A stretch of DNA of 64,000 nucleotides from Rivularia sp. MS3 (GCA_019192545.1 JAHCMI010000050.1:1-64000); one strand, 5' to 3'; shown: positions 18,278-28,090, counted from the first letter of the stretch. Made by a program: numbers and translations. The notes: generated from the letters alone by a model not told the origin.

Positions 18278-18479
18278 GAGTTAGCTGCTGTAAATAATTA
18301 TTGTTATCCTAATTAACTTATAATCTTCCTAGTACTCTAAAAAAACTTTGCAGGGTGTATCGTTAAGACAGAAAATTTTTTCTTCCCCCTCTTTTCTCTC
18401 CCCCCTCTGCTGTCTCACCCGGCAATGTAGACTTGTTCGAGTACTAGCTCAAATCTCAATCTGCAATAAAGAGGTTTAA

Positions 18480-19484
18480 ATGACAATTCATGCTTATGCA
18501 GCCGATGAAGCTGGTGGAGAACTCAAACCGTTTGAGTACGAACCAGGAGAATTAGGCAGCAATGAAGTAGAAATTGATGTCGAGTATTGCGGTATATGCC
18601 ATAGCGATTTAAGTATGCTGGATAACGAATGGGGAATAACTCAGTATCCATTTGTACCGGGACATGAAGTTGTTGGTAAAATTGCAGCGCTCGGAGATCG
18701 AGTTACGAAATTAAAAGTTGGACAAAGAGTTGGTTTGGGTTGGTATTCTAGCTCCTGCATGGAATGCGAATGGTGCATGTCAGGAAATCACAATCTTTGT
18801 CTCAGTGCTGAGGCTACTATTGTAGGTCGTCACGGCGGTTTTGCAGATAAGGTTCGCGCCAATCAAGGTTGGGTTATACCGATTCTGGAAGGAAATAATC
18901 CAGCAAAATCAGGGCCTTTATTTTGTGGCGGTATTACCGTTTTCAATCCCATCGTTCAGTTTGATATTAAATCTACTGACAAAGTAGGTGTAATTGGAAT
19001 TGGAGGATTGGGACACATGGCTTTACGGTTTCTTAATGCTTGGGGATGCGATGTTACAGCATTTTCAACTAGTCCCGATAAGGAAGCAGAAGCACGAGAA
19101 TTAGGTGCAAATCATTTTGTCAATTCTCGCGATGCAGAAGCTTTAAAAGCTGTTGCCAATTCTTTTGATTTGATTCTGTCTACGGTAAGTGCAGATTTAG
19201 ATTGGAATGCTTATATTGCAACTTTACGTCCCAAAGGACGCATACATTTAGTCGGAGTAGTTCCAAACCCTTTATCTACTGCAATATTTCCGATGATAGC
19301 TGGACAGAAATCAATTTCGGCTAGTCCTCTAGGAAGTCCTGTAACTACAGCGAAAATGCTTGATTTTGCTTGCAGACACGATATTGAACCAATTACTGAA
19401 ACTTATGCTTTTGATCGAGTCAATGAAGCGATGGAAAAGCTCCGTAATGGCAAACCACGATACCGTTTGGTATTGAAAAGATAA
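18480..19484 (+). CDS. Zinc-dependent alcohol dehydrogenase (CAD/YahK type)
   Basis: This 334-residue medium-chain dehydrogenase/reductase has a catalytic zinc site with Cys40 (CGICHSD), His62-Glu63 (GHEVVG) and a Cys near 155. The structural zinc is bound by Cys93, Cys96, Cys99 and Cys107 in CMECEWCMSGNHNLC. The nucleotide-binding motif is VGVIGIGGLGHMA, and the following TSPDKEAEA suggests NADP(H). The likely reaction is aldehyde/alcohol interconversion, as in cinnamyl-alcohol-type enzymes such as YahK. The ribosome site is weak (AAAGAGG about 8 bp before the ATG). Confidence 0.92.
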   Translation: MTIHAYAADEAGGELKPFEYEPGELGSNEVEIDVEYCGICHSDLSMLDNEWGITQYPFVPGHEVVGKIAALGDRVTKLKVGQRVGLGWYSSSCMECEWCMSGNHNLCLSAEATIVGRHGGFADKVRANQGWVIPILEGNNPAKSGPLFCGGITVFNPIVQFDIKSTDKVGVIGIGGLGHMALRFLNAWGCDVTAFSTSPDKEAEARELGANHFVNSRDAEALKAVANSFDLILSTVSADLDWNAYIATLRPKGRIHLVGVVPNPLSTAIFPMIAGQKSISASPLGSPVTTAKMLDFACRHDIEPITETYAFDRVNEAMEKLRNGKPRYRLVLKR

Positions 19485-19558
19485 ATATTTACGTTTTTAT
19501 CAAGGAGTCTTCTAAGAGGATGGGCGGAAAAGTATAGTTTTTATCATAATTCTCGGAT

Positions 19559-19745
19559 GATCCCCCCTTCCCCCCTTTTTAAGGGGAGCCACTGCTTTGG
19601 GCGGAGAGAAGTTCGTTGGCGGGGTTCCCCCGCTTAAAGAAACTTCGGAGTTCCCCGACTTGTAGCAAGTGAAGTAGCGCGGTCTTGGGGGTTTCCCCCA
19701 TGAGCGACTGCTGAACCCGAAGGGTGGCGTGGATTTAGGGGGATC
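19559..19745. repeat. GC-rich palindromic repeat with GATCCCCC ends
   Basis: The block is far more GC-rich than its surroundings, starts GATCCCCC and ends GGGGGATC. It contains several hairpins (GGCGGGGTTCCCCCGC, TTGGGGGTTTCCCCCA). It fills most of the 19485-19849 gap. A related GC-rich sequence with ACCCGAAGGG lies at 57513-57595. Confidence 0.7.
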
Positions 19746-19849
19746 TCAAAAGTTTCAAATATCATTTATAGCGCATCATTACATCCTCTAAAAATCGACA
19801 TCGTATTTTTTTAATTCAGTAACGCTTTGGTTTTCCAGTACGCAATAAC

Positions 19850-21319
19850 TTATCTATCTAAAAACCCGTTCAACTCGTTACAAAGCCAATCGATTTCAAC
19901 TTCTGTCAAATCTATATCATCAGTTAACTTGTATTGGCTGGCTCCAATATTTGCTACAATTTCCCATTGACGATTGCTATCTTGAATCATTTTCTTTTCA
20001 AGTCTACCAATATTTTTTAACGATATTGAACGAAGAAAGCAAGATTTAAAGCATAGCCAATCAAAAGACAGATACATTTTTTGCTGCTCAATTTTTACTT
20101 TGTCTCTTTTAAATAATTTAAATAATATCTGCACCAAGCTATCTAAAATATTAACTAAAAAAGCTAGACAGGTTCCACAGATTACAAAATTAAAAATAAA
20201 TATTATTAATGCAAATATAAAATAATTTATAGATATAGGTAAAGCGAATCCATAAAATATACCTTCTACAAAAATAAATATAGTTAAGAGCATAAAAGGT
20301 AATATAATTACAGAGGCATAAAGCTTTATAAGTAAAAACAGAAAATCATCTTTAAGCTTGCTAAGTTTTTGTTGGGGAAATATAACTTCTATTCTATTTA
20401 GTTTTTTTTGAAGAGAAACTTTACTCCCAAAAGGCTTTTTAATCTCGAACTGATTACGGGAATTATTCCAATATTTATTTTTGCTCAGGTGATTGAGATT
20501 ATTGCTATGACTTAAAGATTGCCGCAAACTTTCTAATGCAGCTTCAGCCGAATCAAAACGTAATTCTTCAACGGGTTCAATCATCTGTTTCAACCAGTTA
20601 GAAAAATCTTTAGGGCAGTTAACTAACTGTGTAAATCGAATCCTTCCATTTTTTTGAGGTAAATCAGCAGGATGTATGCCGCTAACAAGATAAATTAAAG
20701 TTGCTCCCAAACTATATAAGTCTGATGACGGAATAATTTTGCCCCCAAAATGTTCTGGAGCCATATATCCATAAGTTCCTACTACTGTCATCGTTCCAGT
20801 TTTAACAGCAGCTATAGTTTTTACTGAACCAAAATCAACTAAATAGACATCTCCAATACAGTTTCCAGAGCGGTTTGTCAAAAGAATGTTGCTAGGTTTA
20901 ATATTTCGATGAATAATCTGTGGTTGTTGTGAGTGCAGATAGATAAGAATTTTTAACAGTGATTCTGCTAGCTGTTTTACTTCTTCAATACTGAAAGTTC
21001 TACCAATTTGTAAATGTTCTTCTAAAGATGCAGCCTTTATATAGTTTTGTACCAAACAAAAGCCCTTCAGATAAGGTTGATTAACTTCAAAATAGTCTAA
21101 GTAATGAGGAATTGCCGGATGAGAAATATTCTGCAAAACGTGGGCTTCTCTTTCAAACAGCTTTAAGTTTTGCCATTCAAAATCATCATCCCAAACTAAA
21201 AACTTAACTACAACTAATTGTTGCCTATAAATATCGTTACAAAGTACGGTTCTGTATCCAGGTTTTTTACCCAGTAGATAAATGACTTCATAGCGATCGC
21301 CAATTATTTTTTTGTTCAT
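19850..21319 (-). CDS. Ser/Thr kinase-like membrane protein, probable pseudokinase
   Basis: The 489-residue protein has a kinase domain at about 8-275. The ATP-binding Lys39 (VVVKFL) and VDFGSVK (Asp162) are present, and GTYGYMAPEHFGG is intact. The catalytic loop reads HRNIKPSN, with Asn139 replacing the Asp of HRD, and the Gly-rich loop is absent (LLGKKPGYRT). Catalysis is therefore doubtful. The C-terminal half has two or three membrane helices (about 335-405) and a small beta-rich tail shared with the upstream paralogue. It lies 16 bp after the paralogue and is probably co-transcribed with it. Confidence 0.88.
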   Translation of the reverse strand: MNKKIIGDRYEVIYLLGKKPGYRTVLCNDIYRQQLVVVKFLVWDDDFEWQNLKLFEREAHVLQNISHPAIPHYLDYFEVNQPYLKGFCLVQNYIKAASLEEHLQIGRTFSIEEVKQLAESLLKILIYLHSQQPQIIHRNIKPSNILLTNRSGNCIGDVYLVDFGSVKTIAAVKTGTMTVVGTYGYMAPEHFGGKIIPSSDLYSLGATLIYLVSGIHPADLPQKNGRIRFTQLVNCPKDFSNWLKQMIEPVEELRFDSAEAALESLRQSLSHSNNLNHLSKNKYWNNSRNQFEIKKPFGSKVSLQKKLNRIEVIFPQQKLSKLKDDFLFLLIKLYASVIILPFMLLTIFIFVEGIFYGFALPISINYFIFALIIFIFNFVICGTCLAFLVNILDSLVQILFKLFKRDKVKIEQQKMYLSFDWLCFKSCFLRSISLKNIGRLEKKMIQDSNRQWEIVANIGASQYKLTDDIDLTEVEIDWLCNELNGFLDR

Positions 21320-21335
21320 TTCCCCTATATTAATA

Positions 21336-22730
21336 TCATAAATAAATAGTTTTTATACCCAACCAATCGCTAAGTTCGCGGCTTAGCCAAGCTGCTTGTT
21401 TCGTATTTAATAAACCTTTACCAAAGCTATATTTGTAAATTCCTAACCAAATAATTACTTCTGCTACTTTATTTTTATTGCTGTCTAATTTAATAATCGC
21501 TTGACGAGGAATTGAAGCTTGATAGCGATATTCCAAACCAAATAATTTATAATAAAAAGAAATTCGCTGTTTATCGATTTGCAACTTTTTTTTACCAAAA
21601 GGGATAAACAACATATTCACAATAATTTTCAACCAAATAGTTACATAAATATATAAAACAACCATTAAAATAGCTGTAGCAGTCAAAGAATAGTTATTAA
21701 TCAAGCCATAATTCATAAAAATTGATTGGAAAATAGCCTCTACTTTCGGAAGCAGCAATACTGAAAACGTGCCATAAAGTATTGCGATATTTGCCGCACT
21801 GATAAAATGTACTATTGAGCTTTCTCTATTTTTTTTGCAAGGAGTGATAATTTCTATTACATCTGTTGACTTTTTTATCGAAATCTTATTTGGTAACTTT
21901 GGAGCAAAATCAGATAATTCTATAAACGATAACTTCTCTAGACTTTTTAACGCTTCAGCAGCCGATTTAAAACGTTTTTCTAATTCTGGCTCAACCATTT
22001 TTGTTAGCCATTTGCCCAATTCTTGCGAACAATTTGTGATTCTGCCAACTTTAAATCTTCCTGCTTTTTGAGGTAAATCCGCAGGTGATTTTCCGGTTAA
22101 AAGATAAATTAAAGTTGTACCTAAACTATACAAATCAGAAGCAGCAACAGCCCTGCCTCCAAACTGCTCCGGAGCCATATAGCCATAAGTTCCTACAACA
22201 GTAAAAACACCGTCACTACTATTTAAAGTTTGTACGGAACCAAAATCAATCAAATAAACATCGCCAATACTATTACCAGAGCGATTAGTTAAAAGAATAT
22301 TGCTTGGCTTAATATCGCGATGAACTACCGATGGATTTTGCTCTTGTAAATAAATGAGAATTTGTAAAATATATTTAGCTAATTGTTTAACTTCTGTTTC
22401 GCTAAAAACTCCTTGATTTTGTATATGCTGCTCTAAAGTTACAGCTTTGATATAACTTTGTACAGATGCCAAAGCTTTTTTATTGGGTAACGCAATTTCA
22501 AAGAAATCGATATAACTTGGAATAGCAGAAAAAGAAAGATTGCGTAGAATTTGCGCTTCTTTTTTAAACAGTTGCAATTCTTCCCATTCAATCTCACTGT
22601 TAAAAATAAGCAGCTTAATTACTACTAATTCATTGGTGTACAAATCTCTTGCTAAAAGTGTTGTTCTTCCCGCTTTTTTCGCAAGTTGTCGTACAATTTT
22701 GTAGCGCTTTTTTAAAACATGGAGAGACAT
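21336..22730 (-). CDS. Membrane-anchored Ser/Thr protein kinase
   Basis: The 464-residue protein is a paralogue of the downstream kinase-like gene. Residues 8-270 form the kinase domain, with Lys39 (VVIKLL), the catalytic loop HRDIKPSN (Asp139), IDFGSVQ (Asp162) and GTYGYMAPEQFGG all intact. The glycine loop is degenerate (LAKKAGRTT), as in its sister. Two hydrophobic segments at about 320-385 anchor it in the membrane, followed by a 75-residue tail. The pair may act together, the active kinase with its HRN sister. Confidence 0.9.
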   Translation of the reverse strand: MSLHVLKKRYKIVRQLAKKAGRTTLLARDLYTNELVVIKLLIFNSEIEWEELQLFKKEAQILRNLSFSAIPSYIDFFEIALPNKKALASVQSYIKAVTLEQHIQNQGVFSETEVKQLAKYILQILIYLQEQNPSVVHRDIKPSNILLTNRSGNSIGDVYLIDFGSVQTLNSSDGVFTVVGTYGYMAPEQFGGRAVAASDLYSLGTTLIYLLTGKSPADLPQKAGRFKVGRITNCSQELGKWLTKMVEPELEKRFKSAAEALKSLEKLSFIELSDFAPKLPNKISIKKSTDVIEIITPCKKNRESSIVHFISAANIAILYGTFSVLLLPKVEAIFQSIFMNYGLINNYSLTATAILMVVLYIYVTIWLKIIVNMLFIPFGKKKLQIDKQRISFYYKLFGLEYRYQASIPRQAIIKLDSNKNKVAEVIIWLGIYKYSFGKGLLNTKQAAWLSRELSDWLGIKTIYL

Positions 22731-23442
22731 TAACTCGATTTATACTCCAGACACAGGAAATATAGCAATCCTATATCAGTCGTGATAAAGATAAGTGTCA
22801 GAAACCCGCTTTTTCAGACAAACCAAGTTTCTCAAATCTCACAATTTATTTAGGAATGCTATATCTTAATTTCTTTAATTATCAACCATTTTTCTCTGAC
22901 AAAATTTTACTTCATCATCTCTTTACCCCAATTTCACATTGATAACTCAGAGATTTCGCCGATATTTTCAGTAAATATTTTAAATATAAGATAATATTTT
23001 GACTCTAATTAAGTAATTTTACTAGTAACTTGCGCTAATTCACATTTTGCACCAATATCAAAAGCCCGGTTTCTATGAAAACATTATTATCTCGTTATCG
23101 AATCAGCAAGAAACCATGTTTGTTGACGCTTAACAAGAATAGCGTAAGACGGCTTAAGTGATAACACTTATAGGCTCATGCAACAGCGAGTACTTATGAT
23201 TTATCGTATTAATTTAAACAAAGGTATACTTGTTCATCAGAACTTAATATTTTTACTCATAGTCAGAGCAATTAGCGCAGCCTCATACAATTGGTATCAG
23301 TACTTATTTAGCTTCCTTTTACTTCCCCTCTACCTGAATAAGATTAAGAATTTGCAAAAGCGTATTCCATTGCACATTTTTATCAGTTATTGTATATTTC
23401 AATTATTCGACATTTTGGAAATATATCAAGAGGAGGGTAGCA
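22731..23442. other. Long intergenic region upstream of the OYE gene
   Basis: This 712-bp AT-rich stretch contains a hairpin-like repeat at 22800-22832 (AGAAACCCGC...AAGTTTCT). At 23431-23436 a strong Shine-Dalgarno AGGAGG sets the OYE start. A frame with ATG at 23178 overlaps the OYE start in another frame and is not believed. No other gene is seen. Confidence 0.5.
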
Positions 23443-24558
23443 ATGTCATCCACGACTTCTGTCGAAAATCCGAAAGTGTCTTCATTATTTCAACCTTTGC
23501 AAGTAGGTGCAGTTAAATTAAGAAATCGTTTAGTGATGGCACCTTTGACTAGGGGGCGTGCGGGGAAAGAACGGATTCCCAATCAATTAATGCAGGAATA
23601 TTATACCCAAAGAGCCAGTGCGGGATTAATTATTTCTGAAGCGACACAAATTTCCGAACAGGCTGCGGGTTGGAGTGAAACTCCGGGAATTCATAATCAA
23701 GAACAAGTTGAAGGCTGGCAAAAAATTACGGAAGCTGTTCATCAGCAAGGTGGATTGATATACTTGCAACTATGGCATACAGGTAGAGCTTCCCACCCAT
23801 ATTTTCAACCTAACGGACAGTTACCGGTATCGGCATCAGCAATTAAAGCCGAAGGAAATGCATATACAGCAGAAGGTAAAAAACCTTATGTAACTCCTCG
23901 GGCTTTAGAAACAGATGAAATTCCGTCGGTAGTACAGGATTACGTAAACGCTACAAAACGAGCGCAAGCAGCAGGATTTGATGGTGTAGAAATCCATGCA
24001 GCCAACGGCTATTTAATCGATCAATTTATTCGAGATTGTTCCAATCACCGCACAGATGCTTATGGTGGAAGTATCGAAAATCGCCTGCGTTTTCTGTTAG
24101 ATATTACCGAAGCGGTAGTTAACCAGTGGAGTTCTGACCGAGTTGGCGTAAGGCTTTCACCAACAAATTTCTTTAACGATATGCGTGACAGCGACCCGGT
24201 AGCAACCTTTACTCGTGCCTCTGAAGCATTAAATCAATTTAACTTAGCTTATTTGCATATTCTTGAAGCTCTTCCGGGACATATGTTAGCAGCAGCAGAA
24301 GAACCGAGAGTGGGACTTCATATGCGTAAAGCATTTAACGGTGTATTTATGGTAAACGGTGGTTATGATGCTGTTACAGGTACGGCAGCTATTGATAACA
24401 ACGAAGCCGATTTGATTTCATACGGAGTACCTTTTATAGCTAATCCCGATTTACCAAAACGTTATCGTCAAGATGCTTCCTTGAATGAAGCAGATCCATC
24501 TACTTTTTACACCCACGAAGCCAAAGGTTATATAGATTATCCTAAATTAGCTGCTTAA
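23443..24558 (+). CDS. Old Yellow Enzyme family alkene reductase
   Basis: This 371-residue FMN-dependent TIM-barrel ene-reductase belongs to the OYE/NemA family. Visible motifs are LFQPLQVGAVKLRNRLVMAPLTRGRA, the FMN- and substrate-binding GFDGVEIHAANGYLIDQFI with HAANGYL, DAYGGSIENRLRFLL and the C-terminal FIANPDLPKR. Such enzymes reduce electrophilic alkenes or nitro compounds with NAD(P)H; the natural substrate is unknown. The start is fixed by AGGAGG six bases before the ATG. It has no operon partner with an obvious pathway link. Confidence 0.93.
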   Translation: MSSTTSVENPKVSSLFQPLQVGAVKLRNRLVMAPLTRGRAGKERIPNQLMQEYYTQRASAGLIISEATQISEQAAGWSETPGIHNQEQVEGWQKITEAVHQQGGLIYLQLWHTGRASHPYFQPNGQLPVSASAIKAEGNAYTAEGKKPYVTPRALETDEIPSVVQDYVNATKRAQAAGFDGVEIHAANGYLIDQFIRDCSNHRTDAYGGSIENRLRFLLDITEAVVNQWSSDRVGVRLSPTNFFNDMRDSDPVATFTRASEALNQFNLAYLHILEALPGHMLAAAEEPRVGLHMRKAFNGVFMVNGGYDAVTGTAAIDNNEADLISYGVPFIANPDLPKRYRQDASLNEADPSTFYTHEAKGYIDYPKLAA

Positions 24559-24580
24559 ATACAGGGAGTAGATTTAAAAC

Positions 24581-24611
24581 CTGTAACCTTTAACCTTTGA
24601 CCTTTAACCTA
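24581..24611. repeat. STRR cluster (CCTTTAA)
   Basis: Four heptamers of the same CCTTTAA/CCTTTGA type as at 16916-16956. Confidence 0.75.
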
Positions 24612-24656
24612 TAAAGTAAAGAGTAATCCACTTTACTTTTAGATAAAGAATAATCA

Positions 24657-25067
24657 ATGATATTTTCAGGAACAAGACCGGATAATTTGGGTGTTAATAA
24701 CGGTAAACTAGCAGCTTGTCCCAAATCCCCTAACTGCGTTTCTTCACAAAGTCCAAGCTCCGATGAAACTCATTTTATTCAACCGTTGAAATACACTTCA
24801 ACAACAGAAAAAGCTTTAAATGACCTCAAAAACGTCATTCAATCTGAAAATAAAACTAAGATAATCAACGAATCGTCAGATTATTTATACGCAGAGTTTA
24901 AAAGTGCTTTGATGGGATATGTAGACGACGTAGAATTTTATTTGGACAGCAGCACAAATACGATTCACGTTCGTTCTGCTTCCCGATTGGGGCAAAGCGA
25001 TTTGGGTGTTAACCGCAAACGGATTGAGACAATTAGAACTAAATTTAACCAGATGCAGGGTAGCTGA
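24657..25067 (+). CDS. DUF1499 domain-containing protein
   Basis: This 136-residue protein contains the DUF1499 signature: LAACPKSPNCVSSQSP near the start, YLYAEFKSALMGYVDDVEFYLD in the middle and IHVRSASRLGQSDLGVNRKRIETIR at the end. The family is widespread in cyanobacteria and plastid-bearing organisms; its function is unknown. There is no signal peptide. A hairpin follows at once. Confidence 0.9.
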   Translation: MIFSGTRPDNLGVNNGKLAACPKSPNCVSSQSPSSDETHFIQPLKYTSTTEKALNDLKNVIQSENKTKIINESSDYLYAEFKSALMGYVDDVEFYLDSSTNTIHVRSASRLGQSDLGVNRKRIETIRTKFNQMQGS

Positions 25068-25073
25068 ATTTTT

Positions 25074-25095
25074 AGAGACGCACTATTGCGTCTCT
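25074..25095 (+). terminator. Hairpin between convergent DUF1499 and DNA ligase genes
   Basis: AGAGACGC pairs perfectly with GCGTCTCT across a 6-nt loop, 7 bp after the DUF1499 stop. A loose T-rich stretch follows. It is likely a terminator. Confidence 0.6.
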
Positions 25096-25119
25096 GAATT
25101 CTTAATTTTTAATTCTCAA

Positions 25120-26046
25120 TTATTCACGCAACCCAATAAACCTTCCATGCCATAAATTACCGTTTTCAGTCAATCCCAAACATCTAACGGTAATTTTCAC
25201 GCTTCCTGGTTTTGCATGATGACGACGGATTATTTCCCGCATGTCTTGAAGTGAAAATCCCGTGCCCACAGAACCAACAGGAACTAGTTTCTCTGCAATT
25301 TCACGAGCAACCACCGCAGCGCTAAAAGGTCTGCCCGTACCTTTAACCAAAGTTAAATCGGTAACTACTAAATCTAATTCCAAACAATATTTTGTCCGCA
25401 ACATGGCTTGGCTATGCTTATCTTTTCCACCTGTATAAACACAGTTTTTTAGTATCCAAACTTCTCCTTCTCTTGCTTCCGATTCTTGCTTTAAAACCAA
25501 TTCTTCTTTCTGTTTTTGACTTCTAGCTGTAGGTAGATTTTCAAAAAAATCTTTTCTTAAACACTGACTAATTTTCTCTGCTGCTGCAATTCTTTCTGTC
25601 TCGGTGAAGATGGTTAAATCATTTCCGGAAAACCACAAAGCTTTGAAGATTGCATATATTGGTGTCGGTGAAGTACTTATTCCTTGCATTGCATTAACAG
25701 TCGCAGCTTGGGCAGCAGTCCGATGTTCGCTTCCTGTCACCGAAGGATAATATAATTCACCATCTAAAATAAACATTCCTAACTTAATTGCTGCTTGCTG
25801 TAGGGCTTGGTTGATTTCCTCGCAAGGTTGCCGTTTGATTTTTGTAGAACGCGATTGATAATAAACTTTATCTGCTGCTGCAATAACTATTAACCTGCTA
25901 CCATCGCGCTTCGGTTGTCCCCAGTACTCAGGTGAATTAATATAATAAGAACGTTCCCGAGGAGCATCAACAGCTTGCATGGTTTGAACGCATCCCGGTT
26001 GCAAATGCGGCGGCAATTCAGGTACAGTATCAGATTTCATCTTCAA
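25120..26046 (-). CDS. Stand-alone ATP-dependent DNA ligase
   Basis: This 308-residue protein shows nucleotidyltransferase motifs of ATP-dependent ligases. Motif I is KRDGSR with the adenylated Lys46. Motif III is around FILDGELYY, and motif IV is REGEVWILKN. Motif V is near RTKYCLELDLVV. A compact OB-type end follows (VKITVRCLGLTENGNLWHGRF). It lacks the DNA-binding domain of large ligases. It seals nicks after Lys adenylation. Cyanobacteria use NAD-dependent LigA for replication, so this is an accessory repair-type enzyme by inference. No Ku or polymerase gene is next to it. Confidence 0.85.
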   Translation of the reverse strand: MKMKSDTVPELPPHLQPGCVQTMQAVDAPRERSYYINSPEYWGQPKRDGSRLIVIAAADKVYYQSRSTKIKRQPCEEINQALQQAAIKLGMFILDGELYYPSVTGSEHRTAAQAATVNAMQGISTSPTPIYAIFKALWFSGNDLTIFTETERIAAAEKISQCLRKDFFENLPTARSQKQKEELVLKQESEAREGEVWILKNCVYTGGKDKHSQAMLRTKYCLELDLVVTDLTLVKGTGRPFSAAVVAREIAEKLVPVGSVGTGFSLQDMREIIRRHHAKPGSVKITVRCLGLTENGNLWHGRFIGLRE

Positions 26047-26246
26047 TATAGTATGTTTGTACTATTTTATCATTATTTATTCTGTAAAAATTGAAGTTAT
26101 CTTAACTAAGCCTACCTGCGACAAAATCCTATAGCAGTAAAAAACAAAATTATCGTAGGTTTACCGTGCCTCGTATATAGATCGAATACGCATTTCTCTT
26201 AGCTGCAAGTAAGTTAATCAACGATAAATCTTATTATTCGCAAGCA

Positions 26247-26570
26247 ATGGTAACTATTGTAGTTTGTATCAATATTCTGATTTCATTGATACTGCTTTAC
26301 TGCACATGGCAAATGTACAAATTAAAACGGCGGTTAGTTTGGCTGAACAAGTTTTTCATAAACTGCGATCGCAACTCTTATGCATTGCTTCATAGAAGAG
26401 CAGAGGCAATTTATTTAGGCAAACAAAATTTAAATAATCTTCGCAAGAGTAATGAAAGTTTACAAGTAAAATTACGACAGTTTAAGCAAATTTTGGCACT
26501 AATAGTGTTTGGAAGGCAAATATTATGGACTCGGCCGGGATTAAGAAATAGGTTAAAAATTAAGCGTTGA
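26247..26570 (+). CDS. Small membrane protein with coiled coil
   Basis: This 107-residue protein starts with one membrane helix (about 3-22, IVVCINILISLILLYCTW). A Lys/Arg-rich helix and a coiled-coil-like middle (LNNLRKSNESLQVKLRQFKQIL) follow, with a basic tail. I do not recognise a named family. It precedes a YtxH-type gene and a DUF948-like gene on the same strand, suggesting a group of small envelope proteins. Confidence 0.65.
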   Translation: MVTIVVCINILISLILLYCTWQMYKLKRRLVWLNKFFINCDRNSYALLHRRAEAIYLGKQNLNNLRKSNESLQVKLRQFKQILALIVFGRQILWTRPGLRNRLKIKR

Positions 26571-26793
26571 TGGGCATAAGGTATAGAGTATTGGTGAGGG
26601 CCCTACATTTAAGTTTCGATCCAATTCAGATATGTTAATTTGAAGCAATATTGCAAATGAATAACCTTTGATAACTCTATGCAACCTTTGCTATTGATAT
26701 ATTGTCATTAACTAAAACAGTAGTAAAATCTTTTAGATTCTTGCAAGCCGCTCAAACCCACCTAAAATGGGTTTAAGGAGATGTATATATAAA

Positions 26794-27141
26794 ATGTCTA
26801 ATAACCGTAGTGGAAATTTTATTGGCGGTTTGATGCTCGGAGCTACCATTGGTGCCATCACCGGGTTGCTTGTAGCTCCGCGCACGGGACGCGAAACACG
26901 TAAACTGTTGAAAAAATCTGCTGATGCTTTACCAGATTTAGCAGAGGATTTATCAACAAGCGCTCAAATTCAAGCAGATCGTATTTCTGATACTGCTTTA
27001 CGTTCTTGGGATGATACTTTGGAGCGATTGCGAGAAGCCCTGTTTGCAGGGATAGATGCTTCTATGCGGGAAAATCAAGCATTGAAGCGACAGAAAACCT
27101 CAGATGACTCCAATTCTCTACCCCAGCATATAAATAATTAG
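26794..27141 (+). CDS. YtxH domain-containing protein
   Basis: This 115-residue protein has the YtxH signature: NFIGGLMLGATIGAITGLLVAPRTGRETRKLLKK, a glycine-rich membrane helix ending in the APxxGxExR motif. An amphipathic helical tail follows. I place the start at ATG 26794 because the family begins at the glycine-rich helix and AAGGAG lies upstream (26775-26780). A longer frame from 26767 would read through that site. The role of YtxH proteins is not well known; stress-related membrane proteins have been described. Confidence 0.85.
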   Translation: MSNNRSGNFIGGLMLGATIGAITGLLVAPRTGRETRKLLKKSADALPDLAEDLSTSAQIQADRISDTALRSWDDTLERLREALFAGIDASMRENQALKRQKTSDDSNSLPQHINN

Positions 27142-27413
27142 TAATTATTTCATGGAATTCATCTTAACTTTGGTTTTAGGTGCTAGTTTCGATTATGAAA
27201 CCCTGGTGTAAACCTGGATATCTAAAATCTGAAAGCCACCTTATAAATGGTGGTTAATTATTTCATGGTAAACCTGTTAGCGGAAAGTTTGGTATCGGCA
27301 TCCATATTTTTCGTTTATTCGCAGGTTCAAAATTACCTTGGTGGAAGGAATATATATTACCTTCTTATCCGCCAAATTTTCGCAAAATACTTTTAGCTAT
27401 TGAAAAAATTAGC

Positions 27414-27815
27414 GTGAGTGAACCTCTGTTTTGGTTAGGATTATCTATTTTACTAGTCGCTGTTAGTTTGACTGCTTTGTTGGTAGCTGCTATTCCAGCT
27501 TTGCAGGAAGTAGCGAGAGCAGCTCGTAGCGCAGAAAAGTTGTTCGATACACTTTCACGAGAGTTACCACCTACCTTAGAAGCTGTACGCTTAACTGGTT
27601 TAGAAATTACCGATTTAACTGATGATGTTAGCGAGGGCGTGCAAAGTGCTTCAGGAGTAGCAAAACAAGTAGATCAAAGCCTTAGTAGTGCTAAAAAGCA
27701 AGCTCAAAACGTGCAAGTCGGAACGCGCAGTGTTTTTGTTGGTGTCAAAGCTGCATGGAGAACTTTAATTAATCCTAAACCTTCCAGACGTGCTATTGAA
27801 CGTCAAAGACAGTAA
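27414..27815 (+). CDS. DUF948-like membrane protein
   Basis: This 133-residue protein has one N-terminal membrane helix (FWLGLSILLVAVSLTALLVAAIPAL). A long amphipathic helix region (LEAVRLTGLEITDLTDDVSEGVQSASGVAKQVDQSL) follows, as in DUF948 proteins. The start is a GTG at 27414. It follows the YtxH gene by 270 bp, a pair often found together. Function unknown. Confidence 0.8.
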   Translation: MSEPLFWLGLSILLVAVSLTALLVAAIPALQEVARAARSAEKLFDTLSRELPPTLEAVRLTGLEITDLTDDVSEGVQSASGVAKQVDQSLSSAKKQAQNVQVGTRSVFVGVKAAWRTLINPKPSRRAIERQRQ

Positions 27816-28090
27816 TCAGTTACCAGTTGTCAGTTGTTAGGTAATTAGGAGGGCGAGATTCATTAATATTGAATTCTCGACTCCTAATACCAAGTTTGGC
27901 TAATTAACTACCATACAAGCCAAAACCATAATCATTTTGATTATATTACCCATTACCTATTACCCATTACCAAATCATACAGATTTAACTCCTTCGTCGC
28001 ATCGGTTGATTCTGGCAAATGCAATGAAATTACTGCCTTCAAAATGGGAACCATATTTATAAGAATTTTAAATTTTTATAAAGCAAAGTA

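Noticed and set aside
23178-23516. Plus-strand frame of 112 codons upstream of the OYE gene
   Set aside because: It overlaps the first 74 bases of the OYE gene in another frame, has unusual composition (Ile/Leu/Phe-rich from AT-rich DNA) and no ribosome site, whereas the OYE start has a perfect AGGAGG.
27265-27396. Short frame between the YtxH and DUF948-like genes
   Set aside because: It has about 43 codons, no ribosome site and no similarity I know. It could be a remnant but cannot be supported.
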